Of a stretch of 64,000 bases of DNA, positions 50,381-64,000 are shown one piece after another. Each line of letters opens with the position of its first letter. Within the stretch, counting starts at the first letter, position 1. Both the position numbers and the translations under genes were made by a program. The notes beneath the pieces are model-generated. The model worked only from the letters and a program-made list of their open reading frames with translations. It made no database searches and was not told the DNA's origin. The DNA is taken from NCBI RefSeq assembly GCF_012427845.1, contig NZ_CP038498.1, positions 2,728,001 through 2,792,000 of the forward strand, given 5' to 3'. Origin of the DNA: Pectobacterium punjabense (GTDB lineage Bacteria; Pseudomonadota; Gammaproteobacteria; Enterobacterales; Enterobacteriaceae).

Positions 50381-51048
50381 TGATGAACCTCCCCGTATTT
50401 AAACGGTACGCGATAGACCTTAGGCCGGGTGCCGAGCGCAATTTTGTAACGATACGTCGGCTGTTGACGAAGCAGGCGGGAAATCTCGCTGTCAGGATCG
50501 TCAAGGTTACCGAATGTCAGCGCCTGAGTGGGACAAGACAACACACAGGCGGGTAGTTTTCCTGCTTTCAGGTTGGTCTTGCGGCAAAAATCACACTTGT
50601 CCGCCGTTTTCGTCTGCGGATGAATAAAGCGCACCTGATAAGGGCAGGCAGCAATACAGTATTGGCAGCCTACGCACAGATCGGGATTGACATCGACAAT
50701 GCCGCTTGCCGCATCGCGATACGACGCCCCGGTAGGACACACGTCAACACAGGGCGCATGATCGCAGTGCTGACAGGAGTGACGGAAAAAACGGTATTTC
50801 ACGTCAGGGAAGGTCCCGATCGGTTCGCTGCGAATGATCGTCAGGCGCGATACACCTTCCGGCACCTGATTGACATCACGGCAGGCATCCATGCACGCCG
50901 TACAGCCGATACAGAGCGATTCATCGTGGATCATGCCGTAGCGGACGCCGTTGATATTCAGCGTCTGTGCGACAACCTGCCCCGCCGTGCTGGTGATGGC
51001 GATCAGCCCGCCCATACGGGCAATAAATTGACGACGAGAGCAACTCAT
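50377..51048 (-). CDS. nrfC: NrfC ferredoxin-like subunit
   Basis: Periplasmic iron-sulfur protein of 223 aa, same length as E. coli NrfC. Twin-arginine signal ([11 protein letters not shown]), then four 4Fe-4S sets: [37 protein letters not shown], and CDFC with CVLSCP. It transfers electrons from NrfD to NrfB. It overlaps nrfD by four bases. Confidence 0.96.
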   Translation of the reverse strand: MSCSRRQFIARMGGLIAITSTAGQVVAQTLNINGVRYGMIHDESLCIGCTACMDACRDVNQVPEGVSRLTIIRSEPIGTFPDVKYRFFRHSCQHCDHAPCVDVCPTGASYRDAASGIVDVNPDLCVGCQYCIAACPYQVRFIHPQTKTADKCDFCRKTNLKAGKLPACVLSCPTQALTFGNLDDPDSEISRLLRQQPTYRYKIALGTRPKVYRVPFKYGEVHQ

Positions 51049-51614
51049 GGCTGCCTCTTATTACCCAGATGCACTGAGGCTGGGTTGAAATCGGGGTTAT
51101 TGCGCTGATCGCTATGGCAATCCACACACAGCTTGATTCGGCTTTTATCGTTCAGCGTCTGCATACTGTCCTGCGTAGGATGCAGTTGATGACAGCTGGC
51201 ACAGGCCACTTTGGCCACATGTACATCATGTGGCCAAAACGATTTCTGCAACTGCTCCGGCGTATGGCATGACATACAGACGCTGTTTTGCTCTTCCACC
51301 TTATACATCGGGAAGTTAAAGCGCATGACATCTTTAACGCCTTCGCGGTGCAGCAGAGACGGCTTGCCATGACAGTTCGTACAGGTCACCTGCTTTTGAT
51401 TATGCGGATTGACTGCGGAGGCATGTTTGCCTTTCATGCCATCCTCGTCCGGTTTATGGCACTGTAGACAAGCCTCATCGGGATTGCGCTGTGGTATTAC
51501 TTCCCACCGCTCTCCTTTTTCCGCCTGAGGTGCGGGCTGCGTCAGCCCTGGCAAGGCCCAAAGCATGCCTGATACCAGCACCCCGGCAGTCAATAACGAA
51601 CGTAATACGCTCAT
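51045..51614 (-). CDS. nrfB: NrfB pentahaem cytochrome c
   Basis: Periplasmic electron donor to NrfA, 189 aa with signal peptide. Five haem motifs are visible: CLQCH, CTNCH, CMSCH, CASCH and CVDCH. The ATG at 51614 has AGTGGAG upstream and gives close to the E. coli length (188). A GTG two codons earlier is also possible. The stop overlaps the nrfC start by four bases. Confidence 0.96.
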   Translation of the reverse strand: MSVLRSLLTAGVLVSGMLWALPGLTQPAPQAEKGERWEVIPQRNPDEACLQCHKPDEDGMKGKHASAVNPHNQKQVTCTNCHGKPSLLHREGVKDVMRFNFPMYKVEEQNSVCMSCHTPEQLQKSFWPHDVHVAKVACASCHQLHPTQDSMQTLNDKSRIKLCVDCHSDQRNNPDFNPASVHLGNKRQP

Positions 51615-51660
51615 ATCCACTCCACTCTATGATCGCCCGCGTCCACGGGCGATGGGGTTA

Positions 51661-53094
51661 TTAGTTCAGTCGTCCAGCTTTACGCGCTTGCTCATCCCAC
51701 TGCGGCACCACCGTATTCAGGAAATCCTGTTTCTCGGCTTTTATTTGCTGCATGTTGAGCCCAATCGCCTGCTGCGCTTTCTCTTTTGTCGAGATATCCG
51801 GCAGTTTGACTTCGCCAGTCACCCCCTTCTGTGCCAGCAGACGCACCAGCTTGGTTCTCGCTTCGGCGGATTTACTCAGCGAAGTGCCGAGCATCCGTAA
51901 GCCTTCATCCGGCGCATGCATGTGAATACCGTGAGACGCGACCGCCAGATCCCAACGCCACTGCGCATGGCGGATATCCATGAGAATCGGCTGCATGTCT
52001 GCTTCGGTTGCACCAGCATCCCAGGCTGCTTTAGCCTCAAAATGCGCATGAACCAGTTGCTCTTCTGCTTTCAGTTTTAATTCCTGAATCGCTGTTTTGC
52101 GTTCAGCAACCACCGCCTGCATCGCCGCTTTGTCCTGCGTATGGCAATTGGTACAGGTTTCGCCGTAGTTATCGAAGGGGTTACCTATTTTGTGATCGGT
52201 GTACAGCTTGCCATCTGCGTTTTTCACTTTCGGCATATGGCAGTCGATACAGGTCACGTTGTTTTTACCGTGAATACCAATGCTCCAGGTTTCATACTCT
52301 GGATGTTGAGCTTTCAGCATCGGTGCGCGGGAAAGGGTGTTAGTCCAGTCGGAGAAAGAAATAGCATCATAGTATTTCTCCATATCTTCGACTTTCGTAC
52401 CGTTATCCCATGGGAATTTCACCGCTTTATCTTTGCCGGAAAAATAATACTCAACGTGGCATTGTCCACAGACCATGGACTGCTGTCCGAACCGACTGGC
52501 GCTATCAAACGGCTTGCCAATCGCCTCCATTGCACGTTCCGCGTAGGGACGGGACAGCGTCAACGCGGGCTTGCCCTGAGCAAAATCCGGTGATGCGGTA
52601 TCATGGCAATCTGCACAGCCGAGATCGTTAGTAATCTCCGGTCCACCTCGCGCCCACTTGCCTTTGAAGTAGCCTTCCTCACCCTCTTTTTGGATCAATC
52701 GGGCGACGTCCGGGCTTTTACAGCTCCAGCACGCCATTGGCAGCGGGCCATCTTCTGCCGTCTTCGGGGCACCGGTGCGCAGCGTTTCACGCACGTCCGT
52801 TATTGCGTAAGCGTGGCCGCGCGGCTTGTTATAGTCTCTGGAAAAGGGGTAACCGGCCCAAAGAATGACCATATACGGATCTTCTGCCAGCGCATCGTGG
52901 CGCTCAGACTGTTCGCTGGTCGCTTTCCACGAGTTGAACTGATCGGGGTGTTGATTGATGAAGGTTGAATTTTTTGCTTCTATTGGGGCGGGAGAAGAAG
53001 GCGCCGGAACATCAGCGGAGTAGGCTGGCATCAGTAAAAAGAGACTGGCTACCATGCCCCACAGATAGGAGACTGACATGCTTATCCTGACCAT
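51661..53094 (-). CDS. nrfA: NrfA cytochrome c nitrite reductase
   Basis: Periplasmic pentahaem enzyme reducing nitrite to ammonium with six electrons; 477 aa against 478 in E. coli. The catalytic haem motif CWSCK is followed by four CXXCH motifs (CADCH, CGQCH, CIDCH, CTNCH). Active-site residues lie in QCHVEYYF and in [11 protein letters not shown] signal peptide ends near AYSADV. ATG at 53094 aligns with the E. coli start; ATG at 53079, with AGGA 5 bases upstream, is the alternative. First gene of nrfABCDEFG, behind an FNR-type promoter. Confidence 0.97.
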   Translation of the reverse strand: MVRISMSVSYLWGMVASLFLLMPAYSADVPAPSSPAPIEAKNSTFINQHPDQFNSWKATSEQSERHDALAEDPYMVILWAGYPFSRDYNKPRGHAYAITDVRETLRTGAPKTAEDGPLPMACWSCKSPDVARLIQKEGEEGYFKGKWARGGPEITNDLGCADCHDTASPDFAQGKPALTLSRPYAERAMEAIGKPFDSASRFGQQSMVCGQCHVEYYFSGKDKAVKFPWDNGTKVEDMEKYYDAISFSDWTNTLSRAPMLKAQHPEYETWSIGIHGKNNVTCIDCHMPKVKNADGKLYTDHKIGNPFDNYGETCTNCHTQDKAAMQAVVAERKTAIQELKLKAEEQLVHAHFEAKAAWDAGATEADMQPILMDIRHAQWRWDLAVASHGIHMHAPDEGLRMLGTSLSKSAEARTKLVRLLAQKGVTGEVKLPDISTKEKAQQAIGLNMQQIKAEKQDFLNTVVPQWDEQARKAGRLN

Positions 53095-53187
53095 GCGTTT
53101 GTGTCCACATTAAGCCGCCTACTGGCGGTCATTTTCGTTATCCATTCGACAGAAACCACACCAACTGTCGTGACATTGCTCGGTGCT

Positions 53188-53230
53188 ATAAATAGCAAAA
53201 AGATGCATTCAAAATATTGTTTTTGATCAA
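53188..53230 (-). promoter_or_regulatory. FNR-dependent nrfA promoter
   Basis: On the minus strand TTGAT-CAAA-AACAA (53217-53230) matches the FNR consensus with one mismatch. A -10 like TATTTA lies at 53188-53193, placing the start point near 53182, 41.5 bases from the FNR site centre. This is the class II activation geometry. The remaining sequence to 53557 has no gene and may hold NarP sites that I could not define. Confidence 0.75.
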
Positions 53231-53581
53231 AGGTAAAGAAAAGTAATGATTCGTATCGAAGAATGTATGGAGGTTGTCCCATTTTCCCACTAATGGTTAT
53301 ATCATGACTCTTTAGTGCCTTAATAAGATCCCAACATCGGAGCACATCAGATCACACTAAAGAGTTAATTGACTATTTTTCATGGGGATACCATCAAAAG
53401 AACAAACTTTCAGCACATGGTTTGAAATGCAGGGCTAAGGACTTGTCAATCGCCTCAGAGGAAGGCATTGTTTTCCTCTCCCACGGTAAAGGAAGGGGGG
53501 AAGACCAATTTAATCGATTGATAGATTACGCGTTTTTACTGTACGACTGTAGCCCAATTGGGGCGCATTAAGGAGTCTGTT

Positions 53582-53878
53582 GTGCGCAAAAAGGGAATGC
53601 CGCGTTTTTCACAAATTTTGCTTGCCATCGCAGCCATTTTTTCAGCCATGATGGCCAGCCTGTTCGGTGCGCTTTACTTTATACTTTACTGGCCATATCG
53701 CAATCAATTCAATGAATTAGGTCGGTATTTTGATGAAGAGAATTCTGTCGTCTACGAGGAATCAGCCAGTACGTTCCTTTGCCCCACCGTATTTTTTATC
53801 ATCCTAACCTTGCTAGCGGTGGCATTGGGTATTAAGCGTTATAGGAACGTCACCCGCCCGACCACTAAACAGCAATAA
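53582..53878 (+). CDS. Small membrane protein of unknown function
   Basis: A 98-aa protein with two transmembrane helices (ILLAIAAIFSAMMASLFGAL and VFFIILTLLAVALGI) separated by an acidic loop of about 25 residues, and a basic C-terminus. GTG start with AAGGAG upstream; the frame is open a little further upstream but without a better start. I do not recognise the family. It lies between divergent nrfA and the convergent nucleoside-hydrolase-like gene, apparently monocistronic. Confidence 0.7.
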   Translation: MRKKGMPRFSQILLAIAAIFSAMMASLFGALYFILYWPYRNQFNELGRYFDEENSVVYEESASTFLCPTVFFIILTLLAVALGIKRYRNVTRPTTKQQ

Positions 53879-54010
53879 CGCCAGATGGACTCAGTAATAG
53901 GCACCATATTGATACCTGTCACTTTACTCATCCTGAGGACGTATTCGCCGCCGCAAGCCACCCCGTGGAGTGGCCGATCGGTTTGCTCTCCGCACTACTC
54001 CGTCGCGATC

Positions 54011-55024
54011 CTATTTTTTATTTCCATAGGCCAACGCCAGCTTGGCGTAGAAATCTTCCAGCGTGAAGCGGGCATCAACAGCGTTATACACCCGAATCTG
54101 GCGCGCATTTTCCTGAGGCGCATAGGTCAGATCGTCGTTTAACTGTGGGGCGTTGACCAGCGTGTAATGGTATTCGTGATCGTCCAACAGCAGAGAAACC
54201 GAGGGGTTATCACCCAATACCCAGACTTCGCTTTTCGGCCAGGGAACCTCTTTGATGGTTTCAGAAATTGCACGATTAAACTCAATTAGCTGTTGCCACA
54301 GATACTCTCCGACTTTCCCCTGCGGCTTAACGCGCACGGCAAGTTCAGACAGCGAAACGCGTACGGACATATAGACATTATGTGGGACTTGCCACAATGG
54401 CACCTGGGACTTGAATACGGTGTTCGCCGCAACCGGATCGTTGAACATATTGTATTCCCAGCCGCCTTTCGGGTAAGGCATGCCGCCAATCCACACTACC
54501 GTCATTTTGCTGGCGATCTTCGGTTCAGCCTGCAACGCAGCAGCAATATCCGTAATCGGCCCCATAACTAACACAAACAGGGGGTGAGAATCGTCTTTTA
54601 ACGCCTCTTTGATCAGCATTTGCGCGCCTTCACTCAACACAGGCACGCCACCGTCAGCCTTCAACGCCTGCGTCGCACCGCGATAAACGGGAATGTCCGT
54701 CTTTCCCATTACATTCATTAGACGCTGGAGCTCATGATAGCTTTCCATCATGCTGTTTTCGCCATCGCGTTTCATCAACGGTGCGGTACGCGAATAATGG
54801 GCGGCAATCAACCCTTTCACCTGCATCGTTGGTGTCAGTACCGCATGCGCAACGGCAAAATCATCGTCAGCTTCGTTTTTCGCATCGGCGCTAATAATGA
54901 CGCGAATCTGTTTATGATCGGCAACATCGAAAGGTGACGTTTGCGCCTGCGCAGTGAGCGCGCTGAGGAAGGGCAATGCCACGATCAGCATGGCACATCG
55001 GGAAAAATATCTGTGAATAGACAT
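54011..55024 (-). CDS. Secreted nucleoside-hydrolase-like protein
   Basis: A 337-aa protein with a Sec signal peptide (cleavage near AQAQTSPF) and the inosine-uridine nucleoside hydrolase fold (FVLVMGPITDIAAALQ, WEYNMFNDPVAANTVF). The usual N-terminal D-x-D-x4-DD calcium motif is replaced by SADAKNEADDDFAVAHAV, with N-E-A-D-D in place of the canonical motif. The enzyme is therefore from a distinct periplasmic subgroup or has altered activity. It could salvage nucleosides from plant tissue; that is inference. It follows the esterase gene with a 106-base gap and may share its transcript. Confidence 0.8.
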   Translation of the reverse strand: MSIHRYFSRCAMLIVALPFLSALTAQAQTSPFDVADHKQIRVIISADAKNEADDDFAVAHAVLTPTMQVKGLIAAHYSRTAPLMKRDGENSMMESYHELQRLMNVMGKTDIPVYRGATQALKADGGVPVLSEGAQMLIKEALKDDSHPLFVLVMGPITDIAAALQAEPKIASKMTVVWIGGMPYPKGGWEYNMFNDPVAANTVFKSQVPLWQVPHNVYMSVRVSLSELAVRVKPQGKVGEYLWQQLIEFNRAISETIKEVPWPKSEVWVLGDNPSVSLLLDDHEYHYTLVNAPQLNDDLTYAPQENARQIRVYNAVDARFTLEDFYAKLALAYGNKK

Positions 55025-55130
55025 GATTATCCTTAACTATGATGGGCAGTCGTTGATATGGCAGCCCGATGATTCAAGCTGCCATCAGAGAAAGCGGGCC
55101 TACGAACCTTCAACCCGCAGCATGCAGACA

Positions 55131-56360
<1,230 letters not shown>

Positions 56361-56407
56361 CTAAATGTGACAGCACCGCCTCAGCGGTGCCGACGTGATG
56401 ACAGGTA

Positions 56408-58160
<1,753 letters not shown>

Positions 58161-58259
58161 CTATTTGTAAAAAATAATCGTCTATTAGAATTTAATGGTT
58201 ATTCCGACCTCTCATTATTGACTCCTCATCTTCTTTCTTATAAAGAGTAAAAATGATAC

Positions 58260-58299
58260 CGCATTCATTCCAGAGATAATCTCTCTGAGAATGAATGCG
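58260..58299 (-). terminator. Hairpin after bglB
   Basis: Perfect 11-bp arms CGCATTCATTC and GAATGAATGCG around an 18-base region that itself pairs (AGAGAT/ATCTCT). The minus strand continues with TATCATTTTTAC, a moderate T tract. It should end the bglGFB transcript before the porin gene. Confidence 0.7.
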
Positions 58300-58323
58300 T
58301 AAACGGTTTATTGATACGCCGAT

Positions 58324-61658
<3,335 letters not shown>

Positions 61659-61721
61659 CTATCCTTAATACTAAACAGACTTAAATATCAATAATTTAAG
61701 ATTGCCAGCTCTGTTTGAGAC

Positions 61722-61813
61722 AAAAAAAAACCTAAATCGCTTTTCCCAATAAGCATTGAGAAAACGATTTAGGTTTTGCCTGCCCGCCTAGACTAGCCTG
61801 ACAGTAACAATCC
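61722..61813 (-). promoter_or_regulatory. BglG antiterminator (RAT) and terminator before bglF
   Basis: On the minus strand the RAT starts GGATTGTTACTG and ends GGCAAAACC (61772-61813). It overlaps the 5' arm of a terminator, AAACCTAAATCG / CGATTTAGGTTT, followed by nine Ts (61722-61730). BglG bound to the RAT prevents the terminator hairpin. Confidence 0.93.
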
Positions 61814-61966
61814 TGCTTGTTTGTCGGCACAGTAGTCGTGCTGACAATAGAACCAACTTCATCTGATAACTTACTTTCCACATACTCTATTCTTTCACTT
61901 TCATCGTAAGCAAGGTATTTATCTTGCTACACTGCTATTTTGTGACGAAAAGCAAATTAGCAGAAA

Positions 61967-62833
<867 letters not shown>

Positions 62834-62848
62834 TCAAACCCTGGAAAC

Positions 62849-62913
62849 AAAAAAACCAGACACCCGTAGCAAGAACGAGCATCTGGTTTTGCCTGCTTAC
62901 GCAGTAACAATCC
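62849..62913 (-). promoter_or_regulatory. BglG antiterminator (RAT) and terminator before bglG
   Basis: Minus strand: GGATTGTTACTGCG to GCAGGCAAAACC (62885-62913), overlapping a terminator closed by AAAACCAGA / TCTGGTTTT and followed by seven Ts (62849-62855). It lies 18 bases before the bglG start, allowing autoregulation. The bgl promoter must be to the right (62914-63100). Confidence 0.93.
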
Positions 62914-63190
62914 GCAATGGCTGGTAAACTACCATTTGCATTCATCTTCTCAAGGAGCATGACACAAAAACGTGATACGGATCGATAGAAAAGCATGTTG
63001 CTTACACGCACTTTCTTTATTTATTGTCGGCTGTTACAAGAATCAACGACTTGCCATGACTCACCGTAATAGCGTATTTATACAACGGATTTCTTAGGCA
63101 GTTGCGCAACAAAGTTAGGTAAAAACACCAAATCGCTCAATTTTTTGCGTAAACGCACTGAAATATTCAATTTCTGACCTTTTACCACCT

Positions 63191-63250
63191 TGTTTCTCGT
63201 CGCTTAATAACTATAATACGAAACGTCGTTTCAATTGAATGGTTTCAGCT
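63191..63250 (+). promoter_or_regulatory. pykF promoter with Cra (FruR) operator
   Basis: -35 TTGTTT (63191-63196), 16-bp spacer, -10 TATAAT (63213-63218). TTGAATGGTTTCAGC (63236-63250), read on the other strand GCTGAAACCATTCAA, closely matches the Cra consensus. It lies just downstream of the expected start point, a position for repression. A palindrome GAAACGTCGTTTC sits at 63221. A leader of about 230 nt follows, with no gene seen in it. Confidence 0.8.
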
Positions 63251-63481
63251 AAACAACGTGCCACTATCAATAACATTATTATCAACGGCATCGCCAACGC
63301 TAGCCCCCGCGAATCCCATGCGACGAGCGGTTGCGCACTTCATCACCCATTCGCTACGACCCTCTATACTTACCTCTTTTACACCGTTCCCTCATGCATT
63401 CTTTCCAGCGGCTTGCCTCACACGGCCACAGCCACTGGTTCACTCGTTTTTTTATCCATCACAACTTGTAGAAACTATCGT

Positions 63482-64000
63482 ATGAAAAAGACAAAAATTG
63501 TTTGTACCATCGGGCCGAAAACAGAGTCAGAAGAAGTGCTTGGCAACCTGCTGTCTGCCGGCATGAATGTTATGCGCCTGAATTTCTCTCACGGGGATTA
63601 CGCAGAACATGGCCAACGCATCAAGAACCTGCGTGCCGTCATGGAAAAAACCGGTCAGAAAGCCGCTATCCTGCTTGACACCAAGGGTCCAGAAATTCGT
63701 ACCATGAAGCTGGAAAACGGTGCGGATGTCACGCTGACCGCAGGTCAAACCTTCACGTTCACCACCGATCAAAGCATCGTGGGTAACAAGGATCGCGTTG
63801 CTGTCACCTACGCAGGTTTCACCGAAGACCTCAGCGTCGGTAACACCGTTCTGGTTGATGACGGCCTGATCGGTATGCAGGTTACGGCGATCAGCGGCAA
63901 CGATGTCGTCTGTAAAGTGCTGAACAATGGCGATCTGGGCGAGAACAAAGGCGTTAACCTGCCAGGCGTTTCCATCCAATTGCCTGCTCTGGCTGAAAAA
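63482..64000 (+). CDS. pykF: Pyruvate kinase I, 5' part
   Basis: The first 173 codons of pyruvate kinase; the gene continues beyond the window. MKKTKIVCTIGPKTESEE, MNVMRLNFSHGDYAEHGQRI, AILLDTKGPEIRTMKLENG and VLVDDGLIGM match E. coli PykF almost residue for residue. The visible part contains the start of the catalytic barrel and most of the B domain. It makes ATP and pyruvate from phosphoenolpyruvate and is activated by fructose 1,6-bisphosphate in the type I enzyme. ATG at 63482; only a poor ribosome site is seen. Confidence 0.97.
   Translation, partial: MKKTKIVCTIGPKTESEEVLGNLLSAGMNVMRLNFSHGDYAEHGQRIKNLRAVMEKTGQKAAILLDTKGPEIRTMKLENGADVTLTAGQTFTFTTDQSIVGNKDRVAVTYAGFTEDLSVGNTVLVDDGLIGMQVTAISGNDVVCKVLNNGDLGENKGVNLPGVSIQLPALAEK

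Noticed and set aside
63527..63979. Minus-strand 150-codon frame inside pykF
   Set aside because: It is antisense to a highly conserved pykF coding sequence that runs off the window end.

Overview
The window looks like the chromosome of a soft-rot enterobacterium, most probably Pectobacterium or a close relative. The evidence is enterobacterial PurR, Cfa, RibE, MdtK, KatG, NarQ/NarP and PykF proteins of near-identical length to their E. coli counterparts, several ERIC elements, beta-glucoside and esterase genes of a plant-associated bacterium, and lldP-lutABC. All gene names come from recognising protein sequence by eye; no search was run.

Layout. 0-5 kb: purR, cfa, ribE, mdtK, then an unusual ERIC element and a tRNA-Val(GAC). 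5.5-10 kb: lldP-lutABC for L-lactate uptake and oxidation. 10-18.1 kb (minus strand): a guanidine operon made of an ABC transporter, two DUF1989 proteins (carboxyguanidine deiminase type) and a carboxylase usually labelled urea carboxylase. It is headed by a clear guanidine-I (ykkC) riboswitch with terminator, and a second switch of the guanidine-II (mini-ykkC) type lies directly before the carboxylase. 18.3-25 kb: MarR regulator, small DUF3861-like protein, katG, ERIC, metallophosphoesterase, DeoR regulator and a HAD phosphatase. 25.1-25.9 kb: an SMR guanidinium exporter (gdx/sugE) behind a second guanidine-II riboswitch, then a second tRNA-Val(GAC) with a rewired acceptor stem. 26.2-29.7 kb: a probably acquired block of LysE exporter, 2OG-Fe(II) oxygenase, AlaX-type tRNA editing protein, LysR regulator and a transporter remnant.

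29.8-53.1 kb is a nitrate/nitrite ammonification region: narP-narQ (sensing), napFDAGHBC (periplasmic nitrate reductase), ccmABCDEFGHI (cytochrome c maturation) and nrfABCDEFG (formate-dependent nitrite reductase with its own haem lyase). The ccm block lies between two inverted copies of a GC-rich repeat. nrfD carries a one-base frameshift, and napD runs 128 bases into napA. A canonical FNR site lies 41.5 bases before the inferred nrfA start point.

53.5-63 kb: a small membrane protein, a secreted nucleoside-hydrolase-like protein, a secreted esterase, a carbohydrate porin, and bglGFB with two BglG-type antitermination sites. The window ends inside pykF, which has a recognisable promoter and Cra operator.

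The strongest integrated story is guanidine: uptake, ATP-dependent carboxylation, deimination and efflux sit under three riboswitches of two unrelated classes within about 8 kb, with no adjacent allophanate hydrolase. The most speculative is the LysE/oxygenase/AlaX block, which has the logic of a pathway for a modified amino acid with export and tRNA-editing self-protection.
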